From assembly GCA_947174375.1 (NCBI GenBank), contig CAMWIS010000003.1:1-32579 (forward strand): a stretch of DNA of 32,579 bases. Reading direction: 5' to 3'. Below the pieces are notes generated by a model. It was given only the letters and a program-made list of their open reading frames with translations. It did no database searches and had not been told where the DNA came from. The stretch is from an uncultured Bacteroidales bacterium. Its GTDB lineage: Bacteria; Bacteroidota; Bacteroidia; Bacteroidales; P3. How positions within the stretch are numbered: position 1 is the first letter of the stretch; each line of letters begins with the position of its first letter. Of the stretch, positions 19,509 to 28,467 are shown piece by piece. A program made the position numbers and the translations under genes.

Positions 19509-20834
19509 TCAGGCGTTCTTCGGCCAGTATTTGTCCATCAGGTTCTGTTTGATCGCCACCTCGGCCGGCTTGAAATAGTGCGCGAACATCTGCCAAACGC
19601 GATCCAGCATCTCCGTCGTGTCGATGTTGACGTCGATGGCCAGAATCTGCGCCGAATAGTCCTTGGCGAACGACAGCGTCCGTTCGTCGTAGTCGCTCAA
19701 ATCGAAACCGTTTTCCAGCTTGGTGCGCGCGTTGGCCGCATCGGCGTACAGACGGACGGCCGCATTCATGACCTGCGGATGGTCTTCGCGCGTCTGCTTG
19801 CCGATAACCAGCTGTTTCAGACGCGAGAGCGAACGGAACGGGTCGATGATGACCTTGTTCACGTCGCTGTCGTTACGCAGGAACAACTGCCCTTCCGTAA
19901 TATACCCCGTATTGTCGGGGATGGCGTGCGTGATGTCGCCGCCGCTCAACGTCGTCACCGCGATAATCGTGATGGAGCCGCCGTCGGGCAACTGCACGGC
20001 CTTTTCGTAAATCTTGGCCAGGTCGGAATAGAGCGAACCCGGCATACTGTCTTTGGACGGAATCTGATCCATACGGTTGGAGACGATGCTCAACGCGTCG
20101 GCATACAGCGTCATGTCGGTCAGCAACACGAGCACCTTCTCGTTCTTATCCACGGCGAAATATTCGGCCGCCGTCAGCGCCATGTCGGGAATCAACAACC
20201 GTTCGACGGGCGGCTGTTCGGTCGTGTTCACGAAGCAAATCATCTTGTCGAGCACGCCGGCGTTCTCGAACGACTGCTTGAAGAACAGGTAGTCGTCGTT
20301 CGTCAGCCCCATGCCGCCCAAAATGATTTTATCCACCTTGGCCCGCAAGGCCACCATACACATCACCTGGTTGTAGGGTTCGTTCGGGTCGGCGAAGAAC
20401 GGAATCTTCTGACCCGACACGAGCGTATTGTTCAAGTCGATACCGGCCATGCCCGTGGGAATCAGCTCCGACGGCTGCTTGCGGCGGAACGGGTTGACCG
20501 ACGGCCCGCCGATCTCGCGTTCCTCGCCCTCCGGTTCGGCGCCCCCGTCTATCGGTTGGCCGTAAGCGTTGAAAAACCGCCCCACCAAATCGTCGCCCAC
20601 CTTGAGCGAAGGCACCTTGCCCAAGAAAACGACTTCGGCATTCGTCGGCAGGCCCTCCGTACCGGAGAACACCTGCAACGTGATGCGGTCGCCCTTGATT
20701 TTGACCACCTGCGCCAAACGGTCGCCCACCATGGCCAATTCATCGTTGGAAACCTGCGTCGCCCGCACATCGACCGTCGCCTTGGTCACGGCCTCCAATC
20801 GCGTATATACTTTCTGAAACGCTGTCTTTTCCAT
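19509..20834 (-). CDS. ntpB: V-type ATPase subunit B (non-catalytic head subunit)
   Basis: A 441-residue subunit that alternates with subunit A in the head. As expected for B, it has no Walker A motif: the equivalent loop is SGQKIPFFADP at about 140-150. DPFRSLSRLKQL near residue 325-336 holds the conserved arginine that reaches into the neighbouring catalytic site. Conserved regions TLYADALSIVSNRMDQIP and GSITIIAVTTLSGGDITHAIP (the latter 21 residues, so cited by its start at about residue 285) agree with the family. It begins 8 nt after subunit A in the same direction. No sign of truncation. Confidence 0.95.
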   Translation of the reverse strand: MEKTAFQKVYTRLEAVTKATVDVRATQVSNDELAMVGDRLAQVVKIKGDRITLQVFSGTEGLPTNAEVVFLGKVPSLKVGDDLVGRFFNAYGQPIDGGAEPEGEEREIGGPSVNPFRRKQPSELIPTGMAGIDLNNTLVSGQKIPFFADPNEPYNQVMCMVALRAKVDKIILGGMGLTNDDYLFFKQSFENAGVLDKMICFVNTTEQPPVERLLIPDMALTAAEYFAVDKNEKVLVLLTDMTLYADALSIVSNRMDQIPSKDSMPGSLYSDLAKIYEKAVQLPDGGSITIIAVTTLSGGDITHAIPDNTGYITEGQLFLRNDSDVNKVIIDPFRSLSRLKQLVIGKQTREDHPQVMNAAVRLYADAANARTKLENGFDLSDYDERTLSFAKDYSAQILAIDVNIDTTEMLDRVWQMFAHYFKPAEVAIKQNLMDKYWPKNA

Positions 20835-20842
20835 AATCTCGC

Positions 20843-22606
20843 TTATTTATCTTGTTGATAGCGGGCAACCCACGTATCTATTTCCTGTTCGTAACGTTTG
20901 AAATCCTCGCTTTGGAACTGACTGTAGTTCATCTGCTTGAAAAGGTTGATCAACTGCTTGTAGAACTGCACGCAGTCGTTGAAGTCCTCGAAGCGGTAAT
21001 GGCGTTCGCACAGCCCCATGACCTTCTCGAACATATAACGCTGGCGTTCCATCGGCGTCAGGCTGTCGATGCTGTCGAACGCATCCTGTTGCAGAATCAC
21101 GAAGTCGATGAGTTCCGATTTCCAGAAGCTGTCGTGATACGAAACGGGTACGCCGTCGTCGCCGAGGATGTTGATCTGCTCGTTGGCTTCCTTGCCGCGC
21201 AATACGTAGTTCTTGCCGGCACGCACCTTATCGACCCAACCCGTGCCCATGCGTTCGTTCATATAGGCTTCGATTTCCGGATAGTCCAGATATTTGGAGT
21301 AGCTGTCAATCGGGTCGATGGCCGGATAACGCTTGCTGTCGGCACGCGACTGGGCCAAAGCGTAGAAACAGCGCGCGGCCTTTTTCGTGCCCTCGGTCAC
21401 GGGTTCCTTCAGGTTACCGCCCGCCGGCGACACCGTACCGATAAACGTGATGGAGCCGCTCTGACCGTTGTTCAGATAGACGATGCCCGCCCGCGCGTAG
21501 AAGTTGGAGATGATGGCCGTCAAGTCCATCGGGAACGCGTCCTGACCCGGCAACTCTTCCAAACGGTTCGACATCTCGCGCAAGGCCTGCGCCCAACGCG
21601 ACGTGGAGTCGGCCAACAACAGCACGCGCAAACCCATCGCGCGGTAATACTCGCCGATGGTCATGGCCGTATAGACCGAAGCCTCACGCGCGGCCACCGG
21701 CATATTGGACGTGTTGCAGATAATCGTGGTACGCTCCATGAGGCTGCGGTTCGTCCGCGGATCGACCAGTTCGGGGAACTCGGCGAAAATCTCGACGACC
21801 TCGTTGGCACGTTCGCCGCAAGCCGCCATGAGGATGACATCCACGTCGGCCTGCTTCGAAATCGCGTGCTGCAACACCGTCTTGCCCGAACCGAACGGCC
21901 CGGGGATAAAGCCCGTACCGCCCTCGGCAATCGGGTTGAACGTATCCATGACGCGCACGCCCGTTTCCAACACCTTGAACGGACGCGGCTTTTCCTTATA
22001 ATGCGTGATGGCGACGCGGACCGGCCATTTCTGCACCATCGTCACGGGGCACGACTCGCCGGCCTCGTTCTTGAGCACGGCCACGGCCTCCTCTATCGTA
22101 TAGGCACCGGCCGGCACGATTTTTTCCACCGTATATTCGCCCTTGAAGGCAAACGGCACCATGATTTTGTGAGGCAGCCAGCCTTCCTTTACCTCGCCGA
22201 GCCAATCGGCCGCCCGCACGCGGTCGCCTACCTTGGCCATAGGCGTGAAATCCCATTTCTTCGTCTTGTCCAAAGGCTCGGTATATTCGCCCCGGCGCAG
22301 GAAGACGCCTTCCATCGTTTCCAGATTGTTCTGCAAGCCGTCGTAATAACTCGACAACAGGCCCGGCCCCAACGTCACTTCGAGCAAATGCCCCTCGAAG
22401 CTGACGGGCGCCCCCACTTGCAGGCCGCGCGTGCTTTCATAGACCTGCACGTAGGCCGTATCGCCGTCTATTTTGATGACCTCGGCCATCAGTTTGACCC
22501 CGCGCAGGTCGATGAAACAGATTTCATTCTGCGCCACGGGGCCTTCGGTCTTTACCGTCACGAGGTTGGCGGTAATGCCGCTTACGGTTCCTCTTGTTTT
22601 CTCCAT
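20843..22606 (-). CDS. ntpA: V-type ATPase subunit A (catalytic head subunit)
   Basis: The ATP-hydrolysing subunit, 587 residues. It has the Walker A loop GPFGSGKT at 236-243, the catalytic glutamate in ACGERANE (E265), and the non-homologous bulge region at about 110-195 that separates A subunits from F-type beta. The ADSTSRWAQALREMSNRL stretch at about 333-350 is a family hallmark. I chose the ATG at 22606 (protein begins MEKTRGTVSG); an in-frame GTG two codons upstream at 22612 is less likely. It follows the DUF2764 gene by 11 nt and precedes subunit B by 8 nt. Together with the K ring this head either makes ATP from, or spends ATP to build, an ion gradient; direction cannot be read from sequence. 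Confidence 0.96.
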   Translation of the reverse strand: MEKTRGTVSGITANLVTVKTEGPVAQNEICFIDLRGVKLMAEVIKIDGDTAYVQVYESTRGLQVGAPVSFEGHLLEVTLGPGLLSSYYDGLQNNLETMEGVFLRRGEYTEPLDKTKKWDFTPMAKVGDRVRAADWLGEVKEGWLPHKIMVPFAFKGEYTVEKIVPAGAYTIEEAVAVLKNEAGESCPVTMVQKWPVRVAITHYKEKPRPFKVLETGVRVMDTFNPIAEGGTGFIPGPFGSGKTVLQHAISKQADVDVILMAACGERANEVVEIFAEFPELVDPRTNRSLMERTTIICNTSNMPVAAREASVYTAMTIGEYYRAMGLRVLLLADSTSRWAQALREMSNRLEELPGQDAFPMDLTAIISNFYARAGIVYLNNGQSGSITFIGTVSPAGGNLKEPVTEGTKKAARCFYALAQSRADSKRYPAIDPIDSYSKYLDYPEIEAYMNERMGTGWVDKVRAGKNYVLRGKEANEQINILGDDGVPVSYHDSFWKSELIDFVILQQDAFDSIDSLTPMERQRYMFEKVMGLCERHYRFEDFNDCVQFYKQLINLFKQMNYSQFQSEDFKRYEQEIDTWVARYQQDK

Positions 22607-22617
22607 AGTCACTATCG

Positions 22618-23562
22618 CTATGCGCCGATACCGGCGCTGAATTCATTTTTCTCCCAATCCACAGCCCGCAGGGACTGCAATTTAGCTTTAAGCAGTTGAT
22701 GGCCGTCGGCCTTTTTAAGACGCTGCCAGCGTTGCTGCAACTGCAAACGGACGAAATACGCCCACAGGCTGTCGGTCGAAGCCGTCGCGTCGCCGCCGCC
22801 CGCCTCGGCAAAGCGCCAACGGAAGCTGTCGCAAAGCCATTCTCGTTTCATCGGGTCGGTTTCGGCCGTCACCTTCTCCATGTCTTCGGCATAGTCCCAA
22901 AGCTGCGCCAACGGTTCTTTCTCCAAGGCCGCAATCCACTCGGCGTCGGCGACCGCCCGGTCGCCCTTGGCCGGGTACTCCGGCAGGTTGTCGTCCATCG
23001 GCAGTTCGGGGTATTTCTTACGGTTGAGCCGGTTGGCCACGGTCTTCCATTCCCAGTCGAAACGGTAATACGATTTCAGGAACGCGGACGGCAAGGCCGG
23101 CACCTGCGCGTAGAACAGCGCCTGCAAACGCCGGTAGGCCTCGGTATCGGACCACGGCGCCAAGGCTTCGTCCGTATCGCCGGCCACCGGTTGGAGCGCG
23201 CCCGCCCCCGCTTCGGCGGCGGTCGCCGCGGCCTCCATCGCGCAACGCCGCGCGTAATCGGCCCGGAACGCCTGCATATAGGGCAAAGCCTCTATCATAG
23301 GCACGAGACAGGCCGGTTCAAAGTTCCCGGCTTCCGGCAACGCCCGGTCGGCCGTCTGCGCTTCCGCTCCGGCTTCGGCCCGGATTTTCGCGAGCCATAT
23401 TTTATGGTAGGCGGGCGAAAAGATATAAGCGAGCACCGCTAAGTCCTTACGGCTCAGCAATTCGATGGCTTCGGCGCAGACGGCCTCCACGGAAGGGCCG
23501 TCCCCCTCCGCATTGAACGTCCATTGCGGCAACGAAGCCGAAAAATAAGGATAGGCTGACAT
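22618..23562 (-). CDS. DUF2764 family V-ATPase-associated protein
   Basis: A 314-residue soluble protein that begins SAYPYFSASLPQWTF, matching the YYYLVASLP-type start of the DUF2764 family, and has many Trp, Tyr and acidic residues and long helices. Members of this family occur between the E and A genes of V-ATPase operons in Bacteroidota and chlamydiae, where the usual C subunit is missing; it has been natural to suppose that they stand in for subunit C, but I know of no certain proof. I chose the ATG at 23562, 5 nt after the subunit E stop; the longest frame would begin with TTG at 23580 inside subunit E, and its extra residues do not look like the family. There is an Ala-rich low-complexity stretch near residues 110-130 of the protein. 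Confidence 0.8.
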   Translation of the reverse strand: MSAYPYFSASLPQWTFNAEGDGPSVEAVCAEAIELLSRKDLAVLAYIFSPAYHKIWLAKIRAEAGAEAQTADRALPEAGNFEPACLVPMIEALPYMQAFRADYARRCAMEAAATAAEAGAGALQPVAGDTDEALAPWSDTEAYRRLQALFYAQVPALPSAFLKSYYRFDWEWKTVANRLNRKKYPELPMDDNLPEYPAKGDRAVADAEWIAALEKEPLAQLWDYAEDMEKVTAETDPMKREWLCDSFRWRFAEAGGGDATASTDSLWAYFVRLQLQQRWQRLKKADGHQLLKAKLQSLRAVDWEKNEFSAGIGA

Positions 23563-23567
23563 AACGA

Positions 23568-24188
23568 CTAAAACAACCAACGACGCAGGTTTTCACGCGC
23601 ATACTGTTTGAACAGCGCGGCGAAATCCGCTTCGGTAAAACTGAGTTTATAGCCTTTGGCACGGCTCTGCACCTGAAAGCCGTGTTGCACGTCGTGCCGG
23701 TACTGTACCTGCAGGCCCGCCTGCAACGCCTGTCCCAACGTCTTCTGCAACAAAGCGTCGTACTGCGCGCGTTGCGCCTCCGGCAACAAGAGCGTCAAAT
23801 CGGCGGCGCCGGCTTCGGATTTTCCGAAAGCCCGCACGGTTTCCAACAACAGTTCCTGCATGAAGGCGTCCTTTTCGAAAGCCGCCTCCACCGCCGGATT
23901 CACGGTCTTTTGCAACAGGTTCTCTTCCAAGTCGGCTTTGGCGGCGGAGAGCATCTGACGCAGACTGCGTTTGAGTTCCGCCTCGGCACTCTCTTTTTCT
24001 TTGGCGATATCGGCCGCGGCCCGGGCGCGCAAGGCGGCCACTTCGGCTTCCACGGCGGCCTTCAGGCGTTCGGCTTCCGCCTTGGCCTCGGCCAAGAGGC
24101 GTTCGCCCTCGGCTTTTCCTTTGGACAACCCCTCTTCGTAGAGTTTTCGGGTTATTTCCTGTAATTTGCTATCCGTCTCCATATTCAT
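23568..24188 (-). CDS. ntpE: V-type ATPase subunit E (peripheral stalk)
   Basis: A 206-residue protein with a long Ala/Glu/Lys-rich coiled coil at about residues 8-95, then a globular C-terminal part, as in the E subunit of the peripheral stalk that keeps the head from turning with the rotor. Length fits the family. The start is ATG 24188; a second ATG two codons later (24182) is equally possible. It is the first gene of the operon and stands behind a good Bacteroidota-type promoter at 24210-24241. The partner stalk subunit (G/H) is not found nearby, as is usual for operons of this type. Confidence 0.9.
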   Translation of the reverse strand: MNMETDSKLQEITRKLYEEGLSKGKAEGERLLAEAKAEAERLKAAVEAEVAALRARAAADIAKEKESAEAELKRSLRQMLSAAKADLEENLLQKTVNPAVEAAFEKDAFMQELLLETVRAFGKSEAGAADLTLLLPEAQRAQYDALLQKTLGQALQAGLQVQYRHDVQHGFQVQSRAKGYKLSFTEADFAALFKQYARENLRRWLF

Positions 24189-24209
24189 AGACTTTTATAT
24201 AAGGAATGA

Positions 24210-24241
24210 CAAATTTAATGATTTTTTTGCCTATCGGCAAG
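24210..24241 (-). promoter_or_regulatory. Predicted Bacteroidota promoter for the V-ATPase operon
   Basis: On the minus strand, a -7 element TAAATTTG (24217-24210) fits the consensus TAnnTTTG fully. It is preceded after exactly 20 nt by CTTG (24241-24238), three of four bases of the -33 consensus TTTG. Transcription would start near 24203, giving a leader of about 15 nt before the subunit E ATG. The same layout occurs at 28468-28499. Confidence 0.6.
24227..24240. repeat. Small inverted repeat in the divergent promoter region
   Basis: TTGCC, a four-base loop TATC, then GGCAA form a perfect five-base-pair palindrome that overlaps the -33 element of the V-ATPase promoter, with T-runs on both sides. 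It might be an operator or part of a short bidirectional terminator; it could also be chance, since it is short. Confidence 0.25.
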
Positions 24242-24272
24242 TTTTTATGACCGATATAATGCCTTTTTTCGT

Positions 24273-24280
24273 TATTTTTG
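24273..24280 (+). promoter_or_regulatory. Candidate -7 element for the plus-strand genes
   Basis: TATTTTTG fits TAnnTTTG. No clear TTTG stands about 20 nt upstream, so the -33 part is weak. A start near 24287 would fit a leader of about 70 nt before the spmAB ATG at 24358, or an almost leaderless message for the alternative ATG at 24289. Confidence 0.4.
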
Positions 24281-24357
24281 CAGTGGATATGAACGGCAAG
24301 ACGCGCCCGTTGCGTAGCCGTTTTTCATCGAAAGCACTACTTTTAATAACTGCACCT

Positions 24358-25596
24358 ATGTTATTGAACTACATTTGGATTGCATTTTTTCTGATTGCCA
24401 TCGTCGTGGCGGTTTCCCATTTTACCGCGACCGGCGACGCGGAGGTGTTCCGCGCCTTGGTGAACGCCACGTTCGACTATGCCAAATTCGCCGTCATGGA
24501 CATCGCCCTGCCGTTGACCGGCATCATGACGCTTTGGCTCGGCCTGATGAACATCGGCGAACGGGCGGGCGTCATCCGCTTCCTATCGCGCATCGTGGGC
24601 CCGTTCTTCCACAAGCTGTTTCCGGAAATCCCGGCCGACCACCCGGCCACGGGCCAACTCATGCTCAACTTTTCGGCCAATATGCTCGGCCTCGACAACG
24701 CCGCCACGCCGCTCGGCCTGAAAGCGATGGAGAGCATGCAGAGCCTGAACCCGCAGAAAGACACGGCCTCCAACGCCCAAATCATGTTCCTGGCCATCAA
24801 CACGTCGGGCCTCACGCTCATTCCCATCGCCATCATGGCGCAACGCGCGCTGTTGGGCGCGGCCAACCCGACCGACATCTTCCTGCCGCTACTCATGGCC
24901 ACGTTCTGCTCCACGCTCGGCGGCATCATCTATGTGGCCGTCAAACAGAAAATCAACCTGTTGGACAAAACCATCCTCGGCTGGCTCGGCGGGCTGACGC
25001 TGCTGATCGCGGGCCTGGCCTGGTTCGGCACGCAGGCCGCGCCCGAAACGCTGTCGCGGTTCTCGACGGTCTTCGGCAACGGGCTGTTGCTGCTCCTGAT
25101 TGCGGGCTTTATCGGCGGCGGCCTCTACAAACGCATCAACGTCTATGACGCGTTCGTCGCGGGCGCGAAAGACGGCTTCTCGACCACGGTCAAAATCATT
25201 CCCTATCTCGTGGGGATGCTCGTCGCCATCGGCGTTTTCCGCGCTTCCGGCGCAATGGACTATCTCGTTGACGGCTTGGCCTGGCTCTTCGCGCAACTCG
25301 GCCTGAACACCGACTTCGTGGCCGCCCTGCCCACGGCCCTGATGAAACCGCTGAGCGGTAGCGGCGCCAAGGCCATGATGGTGGAGACGATGAACGCCTA
25401 CGGCGCCGACAGCTTCGTCGGCCGCCTCTCCTGTCTGTTCCAAGGGTCGGCCGATACGACCTTCTACATCATCGCGCTGTATTTCGGTTCGGTGGGCATC
25501 CGCAAATACCGTTACGCGGTCCAGGCCGGCCTGATGGCCGACCTGATCGGCGTGGTCGCGGCCATCATCATCGCTTATATCTTCTTCCATGCATAA
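24358..25596 (+). CDS. SpmA-SpmB fusion, nucleoside-recognition (Gate) domain membrane protein
   Basis: A 412-residue membrane protein with two halves that match the separate SpmA and SpmB spore-maturation proteins of Bacillus. The first half (about 1-200) starts MLLNYIWIAFF and has NMLGLDNAATPLGLKAM; the second half has PLSGSGAKAMMVE, DSFVGRLSC and QGSADTTFYIIALYFGSVGI. Such fused forms are common in non-sporulating Bacteroidota; the transported substrate is not established. The reading frame is open from 24166, but that would overlap subunit E and the SpmA-like start fits ATG 24358; ATG 24289 is an alternative. Its end overlaps the next gene by 8 nt, so the two are probably co-translated. 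Confidence 0.88.
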   Translation: MLLNYIWIAFFLIAIVVAVSHFTATGDAEVFRALVNATFDYAKFAVMDIALPLTGIMTLWLGLMNIGERAGVIRFLSRIVGPFFHKLFPEIPADHPATGQLMLNFSANMLGLDNAATPLGLKAMESMQSLNPQKDTASNAQIMFLAINTSGLTLIPIAIMAQRALLGAANPTDIFLPLLMATFCSTLGGIIYVAVKQKINLLDKTILGWLGGLTLLIAGLAWFGTQAAPETLSRFSTVFGNGLLLLLIAGFIGGGLYKRINVYDAFVAGAKDGFSTTVKIIPYLVGMLVAIGVFRASGAMDYLVDGLAWLFAQLGLNTDFVAALPTALMKPLSGSGAKAMMVETMNAYGADSFVGRLSCLFQGSADTTFYIIALYFGSVGIRKYRYAVQAGLMADLIGVVAAIIIAYIFFHA

Positions 25597-26893
25597 CCCT
25601 TGTCCTATACGTCCGCTGTGGGGGCTGTGGCTCGGCCTGACGCTCCCCGCCGCCCCGATGGCCGCGCAAACGCCGGCCACGTCGCGCGCGCTGCCGACCG
25701 AACTGCATTGGCCCAACACGGTGTTCAAAAGCGTTACGGTGACGGCGCCCGAAACCTCCACACTCGTTTTGCCGATGCTGGAATTGGGTTCCGACCAACA
25801 GTTAACGGTGGGCTTCGACGACGTGGCCGACCGCGACCTGAACCTGCGCTACCGCCTGGTACTCTGCAACCTCGACGCCGATTTCAGCCCGAACGACCAA
25901 AACGAAATTGAATACATCGAAGGCCAGAACGCGCTCTACGTGGAGTCATCGGAACTCTCGATGGCCACGCGCGTCAACTACGCGCACTATGCGTTCGACA
26001 TTCCCGCCCCCTATCAGCGAATCAAGCAATCGGGGCTTTACAAGGCCGAAATCCACGACGCCGACGCGCCCGACCGGATTTCGCTGACCGTGCCCTTCTT
26101 GGTCTGCGAGCCGCTGGCCAACATCTCGGCCTCGGTCTTTCCGTCCAAAAACGTGACCGAACGGATGCAACGCCAGCAATTGGCTGTGGAAGTACGGCTG
26201 CCGGACGGCCTGCGGCTGATTTCGCCCGAACAGAGCCTGAAAGTCTATGCCGTGCAGAACCTGAACTGGCGCACGGCGCGTCGGCTGCCCATGCAGTATT
26301 CGACGGGCAACACCTATTATTATCAGGATAAACCGGAACTCGTGTTCGACGGCCTCAACGAATTCCGCAATTTCGACATCCGTTCGCTCGACTACGCCGG
26401 CCGTGGCGTGCAGCGGTTGGAGCTGGACGCCGTGGGCGTATGGCACGCCTTCCTCTACGACCAGAAAAGCCGTCTGGGCGACAGCTACATCCAGACCGAC
26501 GACATCGACGGCCGCTTCGTCATCAAGCTGAACCACTCCAAAAACTCGGAGACGGAGGCCGACTACGCGCACGTGCATTTCTTCTTCGACTACCCGTTCC
26601 ATCCCGACCAAAAACTGTACGTGACGGGCGATTTCAACAACTGGCGCACCGACGACGGCAGCCGGTTGTATTACGATGGCGACCTGAACCTCTATACGAC
26701 CGCCCTGGTGCTCAAACAGGGCTTCTACGACTATATGGTGCTGTTGGAAGACGCGCAGGGCAAGCGGTACGTGCCGATGGAGAACAATTTTCAGGAAACC
26801 GAAAACGACTATTATATATTGGTGTTTTACCGCGAACCCGGCGGCCGGCACGACCGGCTGATCGGCGTACAGCATCTGAACACCCGCGAATAA
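25589..26893 (+). CDS. Type IX secretion system plug-like protein (DUF5103)
   Basis: A 434-residue exported protein with a signal peptide (hydrophobic stretch about 10-24, likely cut after the AAQ near residue 27). It matches the DUF5103 family, now described as a T9SS plug-type protein: SDQQLTVGFDDV at about 68-79, LCNLDADFSPND at about 92-103, the EYIEGQNALY segment and a tyrosine/aspartate-rich C-terminal beta domain with YVTGDFNNW at about 345-353, which recalls CBM48/E-set folds. The T9SS plug closes the SprA translocon on the periplasmic side in the known structure; whether this protein does that is inferred, since no other T9SS gene is in the window. It overlaps spmAB by 8 nt and lies 7 nt before the next gene. 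Confidence 0.82.
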   Translation: MHNPCPIRPLWGLWLGLTLPAAPMAAQTPATSRALPTELHWPNTVFKSVTVTAPETSTLVLPMLELGSDQQLTVGFDDVADRDLNLRYRLVLCNLDADFSPNDQNEIEYIEGQNALYVESSELSMATRVNYAHYAFDIPAPYQRIKQSGLYKAEIHDADAPDRISLTVPFLVCEPLANISASVFPSKNVTERMQRQQLAVEVRLPDGLRLISPEQSLKVYAVQNLNWRTARRLPMQYSTGNTYYYQDKPELVFDGLNEFRNFDIRSLDYAGRGVQRLELDAVGVWHAFLYDQKSRLGDSYIQTDDIDGRFVIKLNHSKNSETEADYAHVHFFFDYPFHPDQKLYVTGDFNNWRTDDGSRLYYDGDLNLYTTALVLKQGFYDYMVLLEDAQGKRYVPMENNFQETENDYYILVFYREPGGRHDRLIGVQHLNTRE

Positions 26894-26900
26894 ATCCGTT

Positions 26901-28463
26901 ATGACGACGCCCACGACCCCTGAGCCGGCCGCCGCACCGCAGCAAGCGGTGTTGGAGGCCCTGCGGCAAAGCCCGCTCCTGCAACCCGACGAACCGATGC
27001 CGGCCTGCGAGCCGTTGCCCGCCTCCGGCTCCGCCCGCCGCTACTTCCGTTTCCGACGCGCCGACGGCACGACCTTTCTCGGTGTCTATCACGCCGACGC
27101 GCACGAGAACGCCGCCTACCTCGACTTCAGCCGCCAGTTCGAAGCCAAGGGCCTGCCGATACCGCACGTGCTGCATCAGGATACGCAACGGCCGGTCTAT
27201 TTCGTGACCGACGCCGGCGAACACGTGCTCTACGACTGGCTGCAACAACTCAAAGACGGCTGTCCGCAGGCGAAAACGGCGGGCGTGGCCGTGCCGACGG
27301 TCTATCGCCGCGTCATCGACCGCCTCATCGAGTTCCAATACCGGGGCGGCCGGGACTTCGACTACCGGGCCGCCTACCCTTACGCGGCCTTTGACGAAAA
27401 GGCGATTTACGCCGACTTGAATTACTTTAAGTACTATTTCCTCAAACTCTCCGGCACGCCTTTCGACGAACGCGCGTTGGAGGCCGACTTCCAAACGCTG
27501 ACGGCCCTGCTGGGCGCCGCGCCGCGCGACGTGTTCATGTGCCGCGACTTTCAGAGCCGCAACATCCTGTTGGGGGCGCCGCTGCCCGGGGTGGCGGCCG
27601 CCGAAACGCCCGCCATGCGGACGTATGCCGAAACGGTGCCGCTCACGTTCATCGACTTCCAGGGCGGCCGCCGCGGGCCGGCCGCTTACGACCTGGCCAC
27701 CTTGCTCTACGAAGCCAAGGCCGACCTACCGCCCGCGCTGCGCGAAGAACTCCTGCAATACTACCTAACGCGCACGGCCGGCACCTACCCTTACCCCGCC
27801 GGCCGCGACTTTGAGACCGACTTCTACGGCTTCGTCTTCCTGCGCATCTTCCAGGCCATGGGGGCCTACGGCTTGCGCGGGCTGTACGAGCGCAAGGCCG
27901 TCTTCCTGCAAAGCATCCCGCACGCCATCGCCAACCTCGGCCATTTGCTCGACGGCGGCCGCCTGCCGGCCGACCTGCCCGAGATTGCACGCGTCATCCG
28001 CACGATGTGCGAAGGGCCGTGGGCCTGTCATGCGGCGCCCGAAGCGGTAGCCACGACAGCGGCGGCCGCCTCCACGCTCACGGTGTCGGTCTGCAGTTTC
28101 TCGTTCCGCCAAGGGCCGCCCGCCGACCCGAGCGGCAACGGCGGCGGCTTCGTCTTCGACTGCCGCGGCCTGCCGAATCCCGGCCGCCTGCCGGCCTACA
28201 AGACGCTGACGGGCCGCGACCTGCCCGTGCAGACCTACCTGCGCAACTTTGCCCAAGTGGACCGCTTCATTGAACAAAGCATCGACCTGACGGCCGTCAA
28301 CATAGAAACTTACCTGCAACGCGGCTTCACGCACCTCTGCGTCGCGTTCGGCTGCACGGGCGGCCAGCACCGCTCGGTTTACTGCGCCGAGGAATACGCG
28401 CGGCGCATCCGCGAACGCTATCCCGTAACGGTCGAACTGCGGCATATCGCGCACCCCGCCTGA
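26901..28463 (+). CDS. Aminoglycoside-phosphotransferase-fold kinase fused to RapZ C-terminal domain
   Basis: A 520-residue two-domain protein. The N-terminal part (about 30-370) has the APH kinase fold: catalytic loop FMCRDFQSRNILL with D216 and N221, and the metal-binding IDFQGGRRGPAAYDLA with D252. It resembles AmgK-type sugar kinases that act on cell-wall amino sugars, but the histidine normally before the catalytic aspartate is replaced (C-R-D). The C-terminal part (about 393-520) has FDCRGLPNPGR at 419-429 and GCTGGQHRSVY at 484-494, hallmarks of the RapZ C-terminal domain, which in E. coli binds small RNA and glucosamine-6-phosphate. The usual RapZ N-terminal P-loop domain is absent. 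Such fusions are known in Bacteroidota; a link between amino-sugar sensing and regulation is an inference. Confidence 0.87.
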   Translation: MTTPTTPEPAAAPQQAVLEALRQSPLLQPDEPMPACEPLPASGSARRYFRFRRADGTTFLGVYHADAHENAAYLDFSRQFEAKGLPIPHVLHQDTQRPVYFVTDAGEHVLYDWLQQLKDGCPQAKTAGVAVPTVYRRVIDRLIEFQYRGGRDFDYRAAYPYAAFDEKAIYADLNYFKYYFLKLSGTPFDERALEADFQTLTALLGAAPRDVFMCRDFQSRNILLGAPLPGVAAAETPAMRTYAETVPLTFIDFQGGRRGPAAYDLATLLYEAKADLPPALREELLQYYLTRTAGTYPYPAGRDFETDFYGFVFLRIFQAMGAYGLRGLYERKAVFLQSIPHAIANLGHLLDGGRLPADLPEIARVIRTMCEGPWACHAAPEAVATTAAAASTLTVSVCSFSFRQGPPADPSGNGGGFVFDCRGLPNPGRLPAYKTLTGRDLPVQTYLRNFAQVDRFIEQSIDLTAVNIETYLQRGFTHLCVAFGCTGGQHRSVYCAEEYARRIRERYPVTVELRHIAHPA

Positions 28464-28467
28464 CCCC

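Noticed and set aside
19578-20858. A 426-residue plus-strand frame opposite the V-ATPase B gene
   Set aside because: Antisense to a secure gene; composition artefact.
20852-22699. A 615-residue open frame on the plus strand across the V-ATPase A gene
   Set aside because: It lies antisense to a secure gene. Its translation is rich in Arg and His with no recognisable motif, as expected from the opposite strand of GC-rich coding DNA.
23563-23580. TTG start for the DUF2764 gene at 23580
   Set aside because: The ATG at 23562 gives the family-like N-terminus and does not overlap subunit E.
24166-24357. Upstream extension of the SpmA-SpmB gene to 24166
   Set aside because: It would overlap subunit E and cross both promoter elements, and the extra residues do not match SpmA, which starts at the MLLNYIW segment.
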